A model generated the notes under the pieces. That model searched no databases, was not told the origin of the DNA, and worked only from the letters and a program-made list of their open reading frames with translations. From positions 1 to 34,262 of the forward strand of contig JAFRJA010000145.1 in assembly GCA_017432545.1 (NCBI GenBank): 34,262 bases of DNA, read 5' to 3'. The stretch comes from Erysipelotrichaceae bacterium (GTDB taxonomy: Bacteria; Bacillota_I; Bacilli_A; Erysipelotrichales; Erysipelotrichaceae). Both the position numbers and the translations under genes were made by a program. Shown piece after piece: positions 1-8,978 of the stretch (the stretch's first letter is position 1; the number at the start of each line of letters is the position of its first letter).

Positions 1-606
1 ATCATTATCCTTAATAAACTGCTGCAGGTCTTTTTCTAAATACGTTCTGACAAGATCCGCAAACAGAGCCGGAACGATCACAAGTGCCAATGGGAAGGCA
101 TAGATCGCGTAGACCAGGAATAAAAACAGTAGAAGATAGAAGAGATTTCTAAAAGGTTTCTTCATTGCAAAATAAACCGAGAGCCTGATGATTGAAAGTA
201 TCGGAGCGACAAAGCGCGATAAGACCGGAGGGATATAAATGACAGTTGTGATGACTACAGCTGAGATCAGTAATCCCAATATCATATACAACATGCCCCA
301 GATATTCAGCTTATAGATCTGATAGCCGGTCCATAATCCTTCGGCAACAAATAAGCCCGCAATTAAAATGATAAAGAACAGTTTGATACCTGGTACCAGA
401 TTCAGTTTATAGGAATCAAAGAAATCCCTGAAAACGCCATTGCCTCTTTTAGGTCCAAAGACGACCTTGGTCATCGTGTGATACAGTGCACTGCTGGAAG
501 CGACAACGGTCAGTACCGGTAATGAAAAGACGAACCACAAAAACGTCGCAATCAGCATGTTTGCGATCGTTTCCAGCATTTTGATGAAAGGATTGTTGTA
601 GTTCAT
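1..606 (-). CDS. DUF624 / YesL-like membrane protein (3' end outside window)
   Basis: The reading frame is open from an ATG at 606 to the window edge (202 codons, no stop), so the C-terminus is missing. The translation is very hydrophobic, with about four or five membrane segments and an N-terminal part of the type NPFIKMLETIANMLIATFLW, followed by LPVLTVVASSSALYHTMTKV, which matches the DUF624 (YesL) family. These proteins are regularly encoded with YesMN-type two-component systems and CUT1 sugar transporters; their biochemical role is not known. The start overlaps the stop of the deacetylase gene (ATGA at 603-606), so translation is probably coupled and this is the distal gene of the long minus-strand operon. 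Family assignment is by sequence pattern and context. Confidence 0.82.
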   Translation of the reverse strand, partial: MNYNNPFIKMLETIANMLIATFLWFVFSLPVLTVVASSSALYHTMTKVVFGPKRGNGVFRDFFDSYKLNLVPGIKLFFIILIAGLFVAEGLWTGYQIYKLNIWGMLYMILGLLISAVVITTVIYIPPVLSRFVAPILSIIRLSVYFAMKKPFRNLFYLLLFLFLVYAIYAFPLALVIVPALFADLVRTYLEKDLQQFIKDND

Positions 607-1454
607 AGTAAGGTATCTTGAATTCTGGTGATCTCTCCGGCTTTTAACACTTCTTTAGTCGTAAAGGAAGTGACGATCTCCACATCCGTACAAGTCGGGT
701 TATAGATCATAGATCCATCTACACTATATTCTAAGCGTTTATAGGCTTCAAGGTAAGACAGCAGTTCACCATTGGTCGCAAACCAGATATCCTGACGATT
801 GGCGTCCATATAAGCCAGGAATTCATCCATAACATCCCAGTTGTCATCTTTATCAAATTCATAGGCATGACCCCAGACAAAGAACAGTTGCGGTCTGAGG
901 CTGGCAGAATTGATAAAGTCGCCGGCTAAAGACATCAGTTTCTCATCCCCATGGTGGCAGGTCGGATCGATCTCAAAAGGATCATCCGGCAGATCAAAAC
1001 GATGTGTCGTCCTGATCGTTCTGGCGCCTTTGTATCCGGCTGACTTCAGAACTCTTTTGACATTCTTGTTGAATAAGCCAAACGGATAGGCAAACATCTG
1101 TAACGGTTTCTCCACGAGACTTTCCAGTTTCTGCTTGTCTTCCAGGATCTCATACATCATATAAGGTTCACCCAAAGAAGTCAGATCGGAATGATAAAGT
1201 GAATGACCACCGACTTCCTGATCCTTATAGAGTTCTTTGACTTCTTCGATCTCAACTTTGGAGATACTGAAAGGACCCGGGCCTTCCGGCTTGTAGCCTA
1301 AAACACCGTAACCGATATTGAAGGTTCCCTTGACATTATATTTTTCAAACAGTTCAAGCAGTCTCTTGTCCTGAATGACCCCGTCATCATAACTTAAAGT
1401 AAAAGCTTTCTTAAAGCCACCGGGGAATAGCAGTGTATCAAATCTTTTTCCCAT
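603..1454 (-). CDS. polysaccharide deacetylase (NodB homology) family protein
   Basis: 283 residues with a NodB-type fold: FTLSYDDG near residues 18-25 supplies the first Asp pair, GGHSLYHSD (His84, His88) is the HxxxH metal site, and FAYPFG is the third motif. Family members remove acetyl groups from N- or O-acetylated sugars using a divalent metal. There is no signal peptide, so it probably acts on imported sugar in the cytosol, unlike cell-wall deacetylases. The ribosome site AAAAGGAGAAG is well placed for this ATG and follows a strong hairpin (1475-1500). It is co-transcribed with the hydrolase upstream and overlaps the DUF624 gene downstream. The exact substrate cannot be read from the sequence. 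Confidence 0.85.
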   Translation of the reverse strand: MGKRFDTLLFPGGFKKAFTLSYDDGVIQDKRLLELFEKYNVKGTFNIGYGVLGYKPEGPGPFSISKVEIEEVKELYKDQEVGGHSLYHSDLTSLGEPYMMYEILEDKQKLESLVEKPLQMFAYPFGLFNKNVKRVLKSAGYKGARTIRTTHRFDLPDDPFEIDPTCHHGDEKLMSLAGDFINSASLRPQLFFVWGHAYEFDKDDNWDVMDEFLAYMDANRQDIWFATNGELLSYLEAYKRLEYSVDGSMIYNPTCTDVEIVTSFTTKEVLKAGEITRIQDTLL

Positions 1455-1474
1455 AATGTGCTTCTCCTTTTAAT

Positions 1475-1500
1475 TAATGGTCCACTTCCGTGGACCATTA
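1475..1500 (-). promoter_or_regulatory. intergenic hairpin with GNRA loop ahead of deacetylase RBS
   Basis: A perfect 11-bp inverted repeat (TAATGGTCCAC and its complement) closes a GGAA tetraloop in the minus-strand transcript. No T-run follows on either strand, so it is a poor terminator. The arm ends directly before ATTAAAAGGAG, the ribosome site of the deacetylase gene. A TATAAT lies just upstream (1505-1510, minus), so the hairpin could also sit at the 5' end of an internal transcript, but no well-spaced -35 was seen. Likely role: RNA processing, stability or differential expression within the operon. A near copy of this layout occurs at 22121-22142. Confidence 0.6.
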
Positions 1501-1516
1501 CTATATTATACTTCTA

Positions 1517-3016
1517 TTAAACTTTTTCAACTACGATCGGCGGAAGCTTGAAGAACTTGAAGGCCGAATTGTTGTCGAGCTCGACCTTGAGATCATCACC
1601 ATCAAACTTCAGTACATAGACATCCTGGATGCAGGTCTCGACCCAACGCCCGTGCATGACAAGCGTATTATCATCTTGCCAGAAGCCGTCACCGAGATAC
1701 ATCTGCGTCGTATCTTCTTTCTTGCCGATAAGGTTGGTGAACCTGGTACCGTTAGTTGTGAATCTGATCTTCTCTTCTCTGCCTGATCTGGTGACAAAGT
1801 TCCAGACAAAACCATAGTCATCGAAATCCAGTGAGAAGGTATCGATACCATCGGCTTTTTCACCGGTCATGAAGTTGAAACCAAACGGCGTCCAGTCGCC
1901 GGAGGTAACTCTGTACTTCTTACCGGAGATCTTTTCAACAGTTGGCGAGAATGGCTGGCATTCCGGATTGCCGATGTTGAGTCTCTTTAGTTTGCGACAC
2001 AATGCATCATAAGCTTCCGGATCTTCCTCTAACGGTCCTTCTTCCTTGATCTTTTCAACAAAATCCCAGGTGATATTCAATGTGGACTGAGCCCAATGAG
2101 CACCCACGGCCGTTTCGGTAATGGAGATCTCCATATCCTGATCCGGTAAAACGATAGAGAACTGGCCCATCGCACCATCGGCACGGTAGGCATGTTCAGG
2201 CTTGCACATCCAGATCTGGAAACCGTAGCCCAAGAAGTTATCGGAAGCTTCCGGATTGTTTATTGATTCAGTAGCGGAATCATTCTGGTTGGTCGTAGCC
2301 AGCTTGACATAGTCTTCAGCCAGGATCCTTTCACCATCCCAGACACCGCCATCCATATAAAGTTTCATCAGACGGAAGTTATCTTCAGTCGTACCGAATA
2401 AACCACCACCGCCTACTTCCATTCCATCAGGCATGCACATCCAGCGCAGATTGTCCGGATTGATACCGATCTTATTGAAGAGTCTCGGTGTCAGATAATC
2501 ATGTAAACCAAGACCGGTCTTTTTTCTGACGATCGCACCTAACAGGGTTGAACCTGTAGAGTTGTACATATAAGTCGTACCAGGTTTGTGAACGACTGGC
2601 GTATGCAGGAAATCTCTGATCCAGTCCTTGGAAGGACGAGGCATCTCATCCATACCGCAACCCATGCATAAGACATCTCTGACGGTCAGAAGCTTGAGAT
2701 TCTCACCTGGATCTTCCGGTGCTTCATCAGGGAAGATATCGATGATTCTTTCATCAAGCCTGACAAGACCTTCAGTGTAGGCGATACCGACAGCTGTAGC
2801 TGCATAGGTCTTGGTGTGGCTCTGTAATCCGTGACGCAGATTTGGTCCGTATGGCGTCCACCAGCCCTGAGTGATCATCTTACCATGACGCATGATCATC
2901 AGACCATGCATTTCTGTTTCCGATTTCTCCAGATTATCGATATATTCCAATATTAAAGAACTGCTTACACCCATTTCTTCAGGTGTAGCTGTTTCAAACG
3001 GTTTACGTGAATTCAT
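1517..3016 (-). CDS. serine beta-lactamase-fold hydrolase (PF00144-type esterase)
   Basis: 499 residues. The N-terminal 340 or so form the class C beta-lactamase/DD-peptidase fold: the SxxK motif is S66-H-T-K69, the tyrosine motif is Y151-N-S inside YMYNSTGSTLLG, and a GGGGLFGTTEDN stretch follows. The remaining part, about 150 residues, is probably beta-rich and of unknown role. There is no signal peptide, and family members without one are often esterases (family VIII type) rather than antibiotic-destroying enzymes. Its place between sugar permeases and a deacetylase supports de-esterification of an imported sugar. The ATG at 3016 follows AAGGAGCAATACAAT. Substrate unknown; resistance function is unlikely. 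Confidence 0.83.
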   Translation of the reverse strand: MNSRKPFETATPEEMGVSSSLILEYIDNLEKSETEMHGLMIMRHGKMITQGWWTPYGPNLRHGLQSHTKTYAATAVGIAYTEGLVRLDERIIDIFPDEAPEDPGENLKLLTVRDVLCMGCGMDEMPRPSKDWIRDFLHTPVVHKPGTTYMYNSTGSTLLGAIVRKKTGLGLHDYLTPRLFNKIGINPDNLRWMCMPDGMEVGGGGLFGTTEDNFRLMKLYMDGGVWDGERILAEDYVKLATTNQNDSATESINNPEASDNFLGYGFQIWMCKPEHAYRADGAMGQFSIVLPDQDMEISITETAVGAHWAQSTLNITWDFVEKIKEEGPLEEDPEAYDALCRKLKRLNIGNPECQPFSPTVEKISGKKYRVTSGDWTPFGFNFMTGEKADGIDTFSLDFDDYGFVWNFVTRSGREEKIRFTTNGTRFTNLIGKKEDTTQMYLGDGFWQDDNTLVMHGRWVETCIQDVYVLKFDGDDLKVELDNNSAFKFFKLPPIVVEKV

Positions 3017-3048
3017 ATTGTATTGCTCCTTAAATTATTTCGTATTGA

Positions 3049-3963
3049 TTAACCCTTAACACCACCAACGACCATACCTTTGATGAGTTCCTTCTGAATG
3101 AACGGATAAACGACAAGGACAGGTATTAAGGCAATGATCGCAACCGCCATACGCGCTGATTCGGTAGGCAGGCTGCGTGAAGCAAGCAATGTTGCTTCGC
3201 TGGAAAGGTCAGTTGTCTTTAAAAACTGGATGGAATCCATCAGTTTCTTCAGATAGACCTGAATCGTATACAGTTTAGGATTGTTGATATAGTAGATACC
3301 GGCTGTCCAGTTGTTCCAGTAACCTAAAGCAGAGAACAGACCGATAGTCGTCATGATCGGCTTGGAAAGCGGAACCATGATCTTGGAATAGATCGTCCAG
3401 TCATTGGCACCATCCATACGGGCAGCTTCGACAATGGAATATGGAATATTCGCATTGAAGTAGTTTCTGACAAGCATGACATTCATACCGTTCATCAATG
3501 AACCAGGAAGCAGATAAGCCCAGATCGTATCCTTGATATGGAACAGTCTTGTCCAGACGATATAGGAAGCTGTCATACCACCGTTGAACAGCATCGTGAA
3601 GAACAGAATAAACGCGATGACGTTACGAGGTTTGAAGTCCTTACGTGAAAGCGGATAAGCAAACATCGAAGTCATGATCAGGCTCGCGATCGTACCGACA
3701 ACCGTGACCAAGATCGTCAGACCATAGGCACGGAAGATCGTTGCTCTTTTAGCCCACATGAATGCATAGGCGTCAAGTGACCACTCATCAGGAATGAAGC
3801 GGTAACCACGAACTAATGAAGCTTCCGATGAAAGTGATACGGAAAACATCAGGATCAGCGGAATCAGACAGAAGATCATCATCAGAGTCATGATGACTAA
3901 GGCGATATAATGGAATTCTTTTTCGCCCTTCATTAAGACGATTTTATTGTTTTTCTTAGCCAT
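3049..3963 (-). CDS. carbohydrate ABC transporter permease, LplC/YesQ (CUT1) type
   Basis: 304 residues with about six membrane segments. The EAA loop that docks the ATPase is visible as VEAARMDGANDWTIYSKIMV followed by PLSKP. The end MVVGGVKG is typical of LplC/YtcP/YesQ proteins. It forms the inner-membrane channel together with the permease encoded next to it. The ribosome site (TAGGAGATTAAGT) overlaps the stop codon of the upstream permease, so the pair is translationally linked. The ligand is inferred only from context: an oligosaccharide or glycoside. Confidence 0.92.
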   Translation of the reverse strand: MAKKNNKIVLMKGEKEFHYIALVIMTLMMIFCLIPLILMFSVSLSSEASLVRGYRFIPDEWSLDAYAFMWAKRATIFRAYGLTILVTVVGTIASLIMTSMFAYPLSRKDFKPRNVIAFILFFTMLFNGGMTASYIVWTRLFHIKDTIWAYLLPGSLMNGMNVMLVRNYFNANIPYSIVEAARMDGANDWTIYSKIMVPLSKPIMTTIGLFSALGYWNNWTAGIYYINNPKLYTIQVYLKKLMDSIQFLKTTDLSSEATLLASRSLPTESARMAVAIIALIPVLVVYPFIQKELIKGMVVGGVKG

Positions 3964-3973
3964 ACTTAATCTC

Positions 3974-4939
3974 CTAGAATAATGAGTTCTCCGGGTTGAT
4001 CTTCCTTACCAGCAGGTTAGAGACCATAACCAGTACGAAACCGATAACGGCCTGGAAAACGCTGGCTGCCGAAGACTGTCCGACGTTATTACTGATCATC
4101 AAAGCACGATAGACGAAAGTATCGATCGTCTGAGTTGTGCTGTAAAGCATGCCGTTGCCTAACGGTACCTGGTAGAACAGACCGAAGTCTGAGTTGAAGA
4201 TTCTACCGACTGACAGCAGCAGCATCATCGTGATCATTGGTTTGAGTAAAGGAAGCGTAATATACTTGATCTGTTCAAATTTGGTCGCACCATCGATTCT
4301 GGCCGACTCGTACAAGCTCTTATCGATACCGCCGATACTCGCCATATAAATGACTGAACTCTGACCTGCCGATTGCCAGATATGGACGATCGTCAAGATC
4401 AGCGGCCAGTACAGCGGTTCATTATACCAGGCGATAGGGTTGTCCTTGAAGAATGTCGCATTGAGATAGCCATAGCTGTGGCTTAAGAATGCGTAGACCA
4501 GGAAGGACAGGATAACTGCTGAAACCATGGAAGGGAAGCAGATGATCGGCTGGATAACCTTGGCGATCTTACGCTGAGCAATTTCATTCATACATAAAGC
4601 AATGAATACCGCCAGGAAAAGGTCCATGATGATCCACACGGCATTGTAAGCCAGAGTGTTTCTGATCATGATGTAGGCATCCTTGGTCTTGAAAAGGTAT
4701 TCAAAGTTAGCGAAACCGACCCACTTACTCTTTAAGATACCTACGGTATAGTTGATCTTCTTGAATGCCAACAGGATACCGAACATCGGTAAATAGTTGT
4801 TGCAGATAAGATAGATTATGCCCGGAAGCATCATCAGATAGAGTGGGAAATCATTTTTGAATTTTTCCTTGCGCCGCAGTTTTTCCTGTTCTTTTAGAAC
4901 GTCATCGAACTCGGTGCTTTTCGTCTTATTTTCAGACAT
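3974..4939 (-). CDS. carbohydrate ABC transporter permease, LplB/YesP (CUT1) type
   Basis: 321 residues: a charged cytosolic N-terminus of about 30 residues, then six membrane segments, with the EAA motif ESARIDGATKFEQIKYITLP followed by LLKP. LplB/YesP-type permeases pair with LplC/YesQ and a solute-binding lipoprotein. The ATG at 4939 follows AGGAGTCGAATC. The 88-bp gap upstream holds only a short AT-rich stem and no convincing promoter. No ATPase is encoded in this operon; the MsmK-like protein at 20890-22113 is the obvious candidate partner. Confidence 0.92.
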   Translation of the reverse strand: MSENKTKSTEFDDVLKEQEKLRRKEKFKNDFPLYLMMLPGIIYLICNNYLPMFGILLAFKKINYTVGILKSKWVGFANFEYLFKTKDAYIMIRNTLAYNAVWIIMDLFLAVFIALCMNEIAQRKIAKVIQPIICFPSMVSAVILSFLVYAFLSHSYGYLNATFFKDNPIAWYNEPLYWPLILTIVHIWQSAGQSSVIYMASIGGIDKSLYESARIDGATKFEQIKYITLPLLKPMITMMLLLSVGRIFNSDFGLFYQVPLGNGMLYSTTQTIDTFVYRALMISNNVGQSSAASVFQAVIGFVLVMVSNLLVRKINPENSLF

Positions 4940-5027
4940 GATTCGACTCCTTTACTATATAATCATCCATAATTTCATATTAAACATAAGCCAAAAAGCT
5001 ATCATTAAAAAATGTACACTGCATTTG

Positions 5028-5705
5028 TCATTTTCTATCACTCAACATGAGCCTTATGAATTCGATCGCCACATCCATATTATTCGCATTAGCCGTCACC
5101 CCCATGATCACATCATCGTGGTAATAGTTGGCTTCATGCAGGATCGAACCTTTATGTAAGATTATCCCAGCTACATATTTATAGCCATTTGAATCTTCAA
5201 GATAGTACAGATCCGAACTTACTTTTTCCAGTAATTCCTTATCGATCAGCCTGGAAAGATCGCAATATCCCCCATCTTCCGCAAAATAATCGAAATATTT
5301 CTGATCAGCGACATACAGATCGAGATCCGAGATCGTAAATAGAGCCGTCAGGATCTGTAAAGTCTCGATATCGGCCTTCTCATTATCCTCAAAACCCAGC
5401 ATCAGCTTGTCATTGACATCAACTTCCTTGCCTTTTAGATCGATACTGCTGTTTTCCAGCACCTTATCAAAGACCTTTGCATCGCATTCGACCAGAGAAG
5501 AATCGTTATTCAGTAAAACGACATACATCGAGGCATCCTTACGCCCGATATTGCTTATCCTTATGATTAGAGCCAGAGACAGTATAGTTACAATGAATAT
5601 AATAGGAATCTTATAGTAATCCCAGATGAACTGTATCTTAGATTTCCGATCCGGCAGTTTTTTAAGAGTTTCAAGATCCTTATTTATTCTTTCACTGATC
5701 TTCAT
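5028..5705 (-). CDS. membrane-anchored protein of unknown function in sugar-transport operon
   Basis: 225 residues from the chosen ATG at 5705 (GGAG nine bases upstream; it overlaps the regulator gene by 14 bases). Residues 1-30 are charged and cytosolic, about 31-51 form one membrane helix (KIPIIFIVTILSLALII), and the rest should lie outside the cell. The C-terminal part, with VTANANNMDVAIEFIRLMLS, looks like the last helices of family 1 solute-binding proteins, in which a residue stretch before the end reads ANSKN..AWEFLKYL. It may be a shortened, membrane-tethered binding domain that presents ligand to the permeases or to the histidine kinase. That is inference; no named family was recognised. 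It lies between the regulator gene and the permease genes. Confidence 0.7.
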   Translation of the reverse strand: MKISERINKDLETLKKLPDRKSKIQFIWDYYKIPIIFIVTILSLALIIRISNIGRKDASMYVVLLNNDSSLVECDAKVFDKVLENSSIDLKGKEVDVNDKLMLGFEDNEKADIETLQILTALFTISDLDLYVADQKYFDYFAEDGGYCDLSRLIDKELLEKVSSDLYYLEDSNGYKYVAGIILHKGSILHEANYYHDDVIMGVTANANNMDVAIEFIRLMLSDRK

Positions 5706-7272
5706 CTTCACTTTCTCCGTTATTGCGCCAGTCAAAAGGGCTTACTCCGACCAGTTTATGGAAAACAGTCGAAAAATAGGAAATATTGTAATAACCGACA
5801 TTTGAAGCTATCTCCGAGATCGACATCGAAGTCGAGATCAATAAACGTTTTGCTTCTTCGATTCTTAACTGATTGATATACTCTCTTAGATTCATATTCA
5901 TCTTGTTTTTGAAGATCTTGGAGAGATAGTTCGGCGTGACAAAAGTGACGGCTGCCACATCGTTGCGGTCGATATTCTCCCGGAAATTCTCTTCGATGAA
6001 TTTACGGGCTCTGACGATGATATCTTCCGAATCGATTGCTTCCTGCAGTTTAGACTGCTGGATCGAGAACAGCAGATTCGCATATTCTTCCAGATTCTTA
6101 CGGCTGGAAGTAGCCTTCTCATCGGCGGCCATTACTTCCGGATTCATGAAGATCTGATTGGAACTCATGCCGTTGTCACGGAAATGTGTCACAAAGATAT
6201 TGACCAGTTCCTTTCGGATCTGATCGAGCTTCTCTTGCGAACCATCGATATTATTCAGAACATTGTTTATATATTCCCTGTAACCTGCTTCATCCTTCTT
6301 TTTCAGATACCACAGGATCTGATTTTCATTAAGGATGACATCATCATTTATTTCATAGTTTATGTCTTCTTTCTCAAAGAAGATCCTGCCGGAGAAGTAT
6401 CTGATCTTGCGCATCTGATCATATAAGCGACATACCACATCGGAAGCCTCATAGAATTCAAAAGGTTCACTGATCAGTACTACCGGACTCATTGACATGT
6501 ATCTTTGCGTAAAATCTATCAGTTTCTGGCTCTTTTCTTCGAGTTCTTTATCGTTTGGTGTTCCGTTTACAAAACAGAAATTCCACATGAAACGATCATC
6601 GGAATTGACTACGGTATGAGCTGAACCGATATAGCCCAAGATCGCTTCATCATGAAGTCTTGAAGAAGTAAAGATAAGCAGGTCCTTGTTCCAGGTCTTT
6701 CTGATCGCATCGGTCATATCGGCACAGGTAAAGACGATACGCCATTTACTGTCGGCATGAAAATCGATACCGTTGATCCTCAATCCCGCTTCCACGATAT
6801 CCTTGTTTGTACCAAGGATGCCATCGCAAGCCTGTCTTAATACCGAAGAAAGAAGTGAATCGTATTGACTCTGTGCCTTCAAAGAATCGGCTGTCTTCTT
6901 CTTTTCGACATTGGCGATCATCCTCTGAATACAGACCTTGACTTCCTCCAGATCAAAAGGCTTGGTCAGATAACTCGTGACACCATACTGAATTGCCTTC
7001 TGTGCATATTCAAATTTCTCATAACAGGTCAGAAAGGAAAACTCGATATCCTTATTGCGGTTATAGACATATTCCAATACTTCGATGCCGTTGGATATCG
7101 GCATATCGATATCACATAAGATCAGTTCCGGTTCTTCCTTGTCTACGATATCCTTGGCCATCTGACCATTATAGGCTCTTAGGATCGTGGAAATACCTAA
7201 CTGCTTACAATCAAGCTGAGACTGTATGACATCGATCGTCGAAATATCATCATCACATACCAGTAATTTCAT
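5692..7272 (-). CDS. YesN-type response regulator (REC + AraC HTH)
   Basis: About 526 residues. The receiver domain is N-terminal: KLLVCDDD acidic cluster, phospho-acceptor Asp54 in LILCDIDMP, and Lys in YLTKPF. A middle region of about 270 residues is unrecognised. The last 100 residues are an AraC/XylS double helix-turn-helix, with FVTPNYLSKIFKNKMNMN and ISEIASNVGYYNISYFSTVF. It is the partner of the kinase encoded just upstream, and YesN-type regulators activate adjacent sugar-uptake operons. Three consecutive ATG codons (7278, 7275, 7272) follow GGAG; spacing favours the third. The gene start overlaps the end of the kinase gene. Confidence 0.9.
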   Translation of the reverse strand: MKLLVCDDDISTIDVIQSQLDCKQLGISTILRAYNGQMAKDIVDKEEPELILCDIDMPISNGIEVLEYVYNRNKDIEFSFLTCYEKFEYAQKAIQYGVTSYLTKPFDLEEVKVCIQRMIANVEKKKTADSLKAQSQYDSLLSSVLRQACDGILGTNKDIVEAGLRINGIDFHADSKWRIVFTCADMTDAIRKTWNKDLLIFTSSRLHDEAILGYIGSAHTVVNSDDRFMWNFCFVNGTPNDKELEEKSQKLIDFTQRYMSMSPVVLISEPFEFYEASDVVCRLYDQMRKIRYFSGRIFFEKEDINYEINDDVILNENQILWYLKKKDEAGYREYINNVLNNIDGSQEKLDQIRKELVNIFVTHFRDNGMSSNQIFMNPEVMAADEKATSSRKNLEEYANLLFSIQQSKLQEAIDSEDIIVRARKFIEENFRENIDRNDVAAVTFVTPNYLSKIFKNKMNMNLREYINQLRIEEAKRLLISTSMSISEIASNVGYYNISYFSTVFHKLVGVSPFDWRNNGESEDEDQ

Positions 7273-8953
7273 CATCATTCTCCATTTCAGGGATCAGTAA
7301 TTCAATGTGCGCTCCGCCTTCTTCCCTGTTGGAGATTCTCAGCAGATCATCACGTTTATAAATGAGGTTAAGACTGTAACGGACATTGGTCAGACCAAGA
7401 TGTTCCTTGGTGAAAGGATCATCGGCCTCGGCACTGGTTATCTTTTCTAAAGCTTCTTCAGAAAAGCCCGGTCCGTTATCTTCTTCAATGAGTCTGAAAC
7501 CTTTGAAATTCTCTTCTTCATAGTATTCGCCACTGATCGTGATATAGGTCTTATCGATCAGCGTCATCGCATGTTTAAAGGAGTTTTGGACCAGAGAGAA
7601 CAGGATCAGATAAGGGATCTTTTCCGGCAATAGTTCAGCCGGTACATCATAGATGATCTCGATCGATTCAGGAAATCTGATCTGCTGCATCTTCGCATAG
7701 CTGTCGATATTCTTGATCTCATCTTCAACTGTCGTCCAGTCCTTGGCCTTATACAGCATATATCTGGTAAAAGAGGCAAAAGCGGCAATATATTTTCTGA
7801 TATCTTCCGGTTTGCCTGTATAGGTCATATTGTTGATCGTATTGATCGCATTTAGGAAAGTATGCGGTTTGACCTGTGCTCTTAACATCTTCAGCTGATT
7901 CTGCTGTCTTCGGATCTCCGAATCATACTGCTCGATCGTAAGATCCTTGATCTTGCCGGACATTTCATTGAAACTCTGATAGAGCTGTTCAAACTCCTGT
8001 GAACCCGCTTCTTCAGTATTTAGCCTGTATTCAAAATCACCGCTGGCCAGTTCCTGATTGGCAGAAACCAGTTTTCTGATCGGGGTCTTGATCATGGTGT
8101 TGGTATTGTAAATCAAAACAAATGCAAAAAGCACACACAAGGCGCTGTCCACGATCAGGAATATCGAAGCCATGTTCCAGACCTTGGACATACCTTCGGT
8201 CTTAGTCAGTAGATAAGTCGTTGCATTGGCACTTTCCTGAATATTTGGAACAACAGCATAGCCATTCACATAGTAGCCCTCTTTTTTATCCGTATCGATA
8301 TAGCTGATCAGACTGTCATCGCTGTTGACGGAATAGATCTTCTCTCCATCACTGATATATGAATTGACATCATCCGCATCTGATCTGATCGAATATAAGT
8401 TGAAATCGCTCATCGCACCGATGATGTATTTTCCTAATCTGAGTGCGTTGTAGTAATACTCTTTATCCAGAACCGAAATGATAGACCACTTTTTATTGTT
8501 GATGGAATAATTGTTTTCAATGGCATATCCTCTGACAAACATCTTCAGGAAATTGCCCTCTTCTGACATGACGATACCGTTCTTGGAAAACAGGTACATA
8601 TCGCTTTCCGTATCGATCACAAAGATCGTCGTAATGTCGGAAGAAGTCATGACCTTGGAATTGATCATTTCCATTGTCTTGCTTCGGATAACGAAATCCA
8701 TTTCCATCGAACCCGGATAGACATCAGTGTTTCTGTATATACCGGTCGACAGATCATAGAGGTGTTCGTATAAAGTATTCAGTCTGTTATCGATAGATGA
8801 GGTCCAGTTGGAAGCGATCTTGGAATTATCCTTGATCATTGTTTCCTTATAAAAGGTGTCATACATCAAAGAGATCGTAATAAAAAACAATATCGATGTG
8901 ATCATGATCCCGGATATCAAAAGCAGTGTTTTTCTGATCAATGAGTTTTTCAT
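7253..8953 (-). CDS. YesM-type sensor histidine kinase
   Basis: 566 residues from the ATG at 8953, preceded by AGAAGAGGTATA. Layout: membrane helix at about 8-30, an extracellular sensor of about 225 residues, a second helix at about 258-283, HAMP, then the His_kinase (PF06580) segment LRAQVKPHTFLNAINTI with the phosphorylated His, and an ATPase domain with N box QNSFKHAM and G box EDNGPGFSEE. The H box reads PHTFLN rather than the usual PHFLYN. It presumably senses the transported sugar or the loaded binding protein and phosphorylates the regulator encoded downstream, whose gene overlaps it. A longer reading frame to 8992 is not used: its start lies inside a hairpin and lacks a ribosome site. 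Confidence 0.9.
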   Translation of the reverse strand: MKNSLIRKTLLLISGIMITSILFFITISLMYDTFYKETMIKDNSKIASNWTSSIDNRLNTLYEHLYDLSTGIYRNTDVYPGSMEMDFVIRSKTMEMINSKVMTSSDITTIFVIDTESDMYLFSKNGIVMSEEGNFLKMFVRGYAIENNYSINNKKWSIISVLDKEYYYNALRLGKYIIGAMSDFNLYSIRSDADDVNSYISDGEKIYSVNSDDSLISYIDTDKKEGYYVNGYAVVPNIQESANATTYLLTKTEGMSKVWNMASIFLIVDSALCVLFAFVLIYNTNTMIKTPIRKLVSANQELASGDFEYRLNTEEAGSQEFEQLYQSFNEMSGKIKDLTIEQYDSEIRRQQNQLKMLRAQVKPHTFLNAINTINNMTYTGKPEDIRKYIAAFASFTRYMLYKAKDWTTVEDEIKNIDSYAKMQQIRFPESIEIIYDVPAELLPEKIPYLILFSLVQNSFKHAMTLIDKTYITISGEYYEEENFKGFRLIEEDNGPGFSEEALEKITSAEADDPFTKEHLGLTNVRYSLNLIYKRDDLLRISNREEGGAHIELLIPEMENDDEITGM

Positions 8954-8978
8954 TATACCTCTTCTAATTATAACAAAC

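Noticed and set aside
1517-3016. Antibiotic-resistance beta-lactamase
   Set aside because: No export signal, catabolic operon context and a large extra C-terminal region point to an esterase of the same fold.
5007-5030. Weak stem plus T-run after the gene at 5028-5705 on the minus strand
   Set aside because: Only five base pairs (AAATG/CATTT) with the T-run partly inside the stem; too weak to call a terminator in the middle of an operon.
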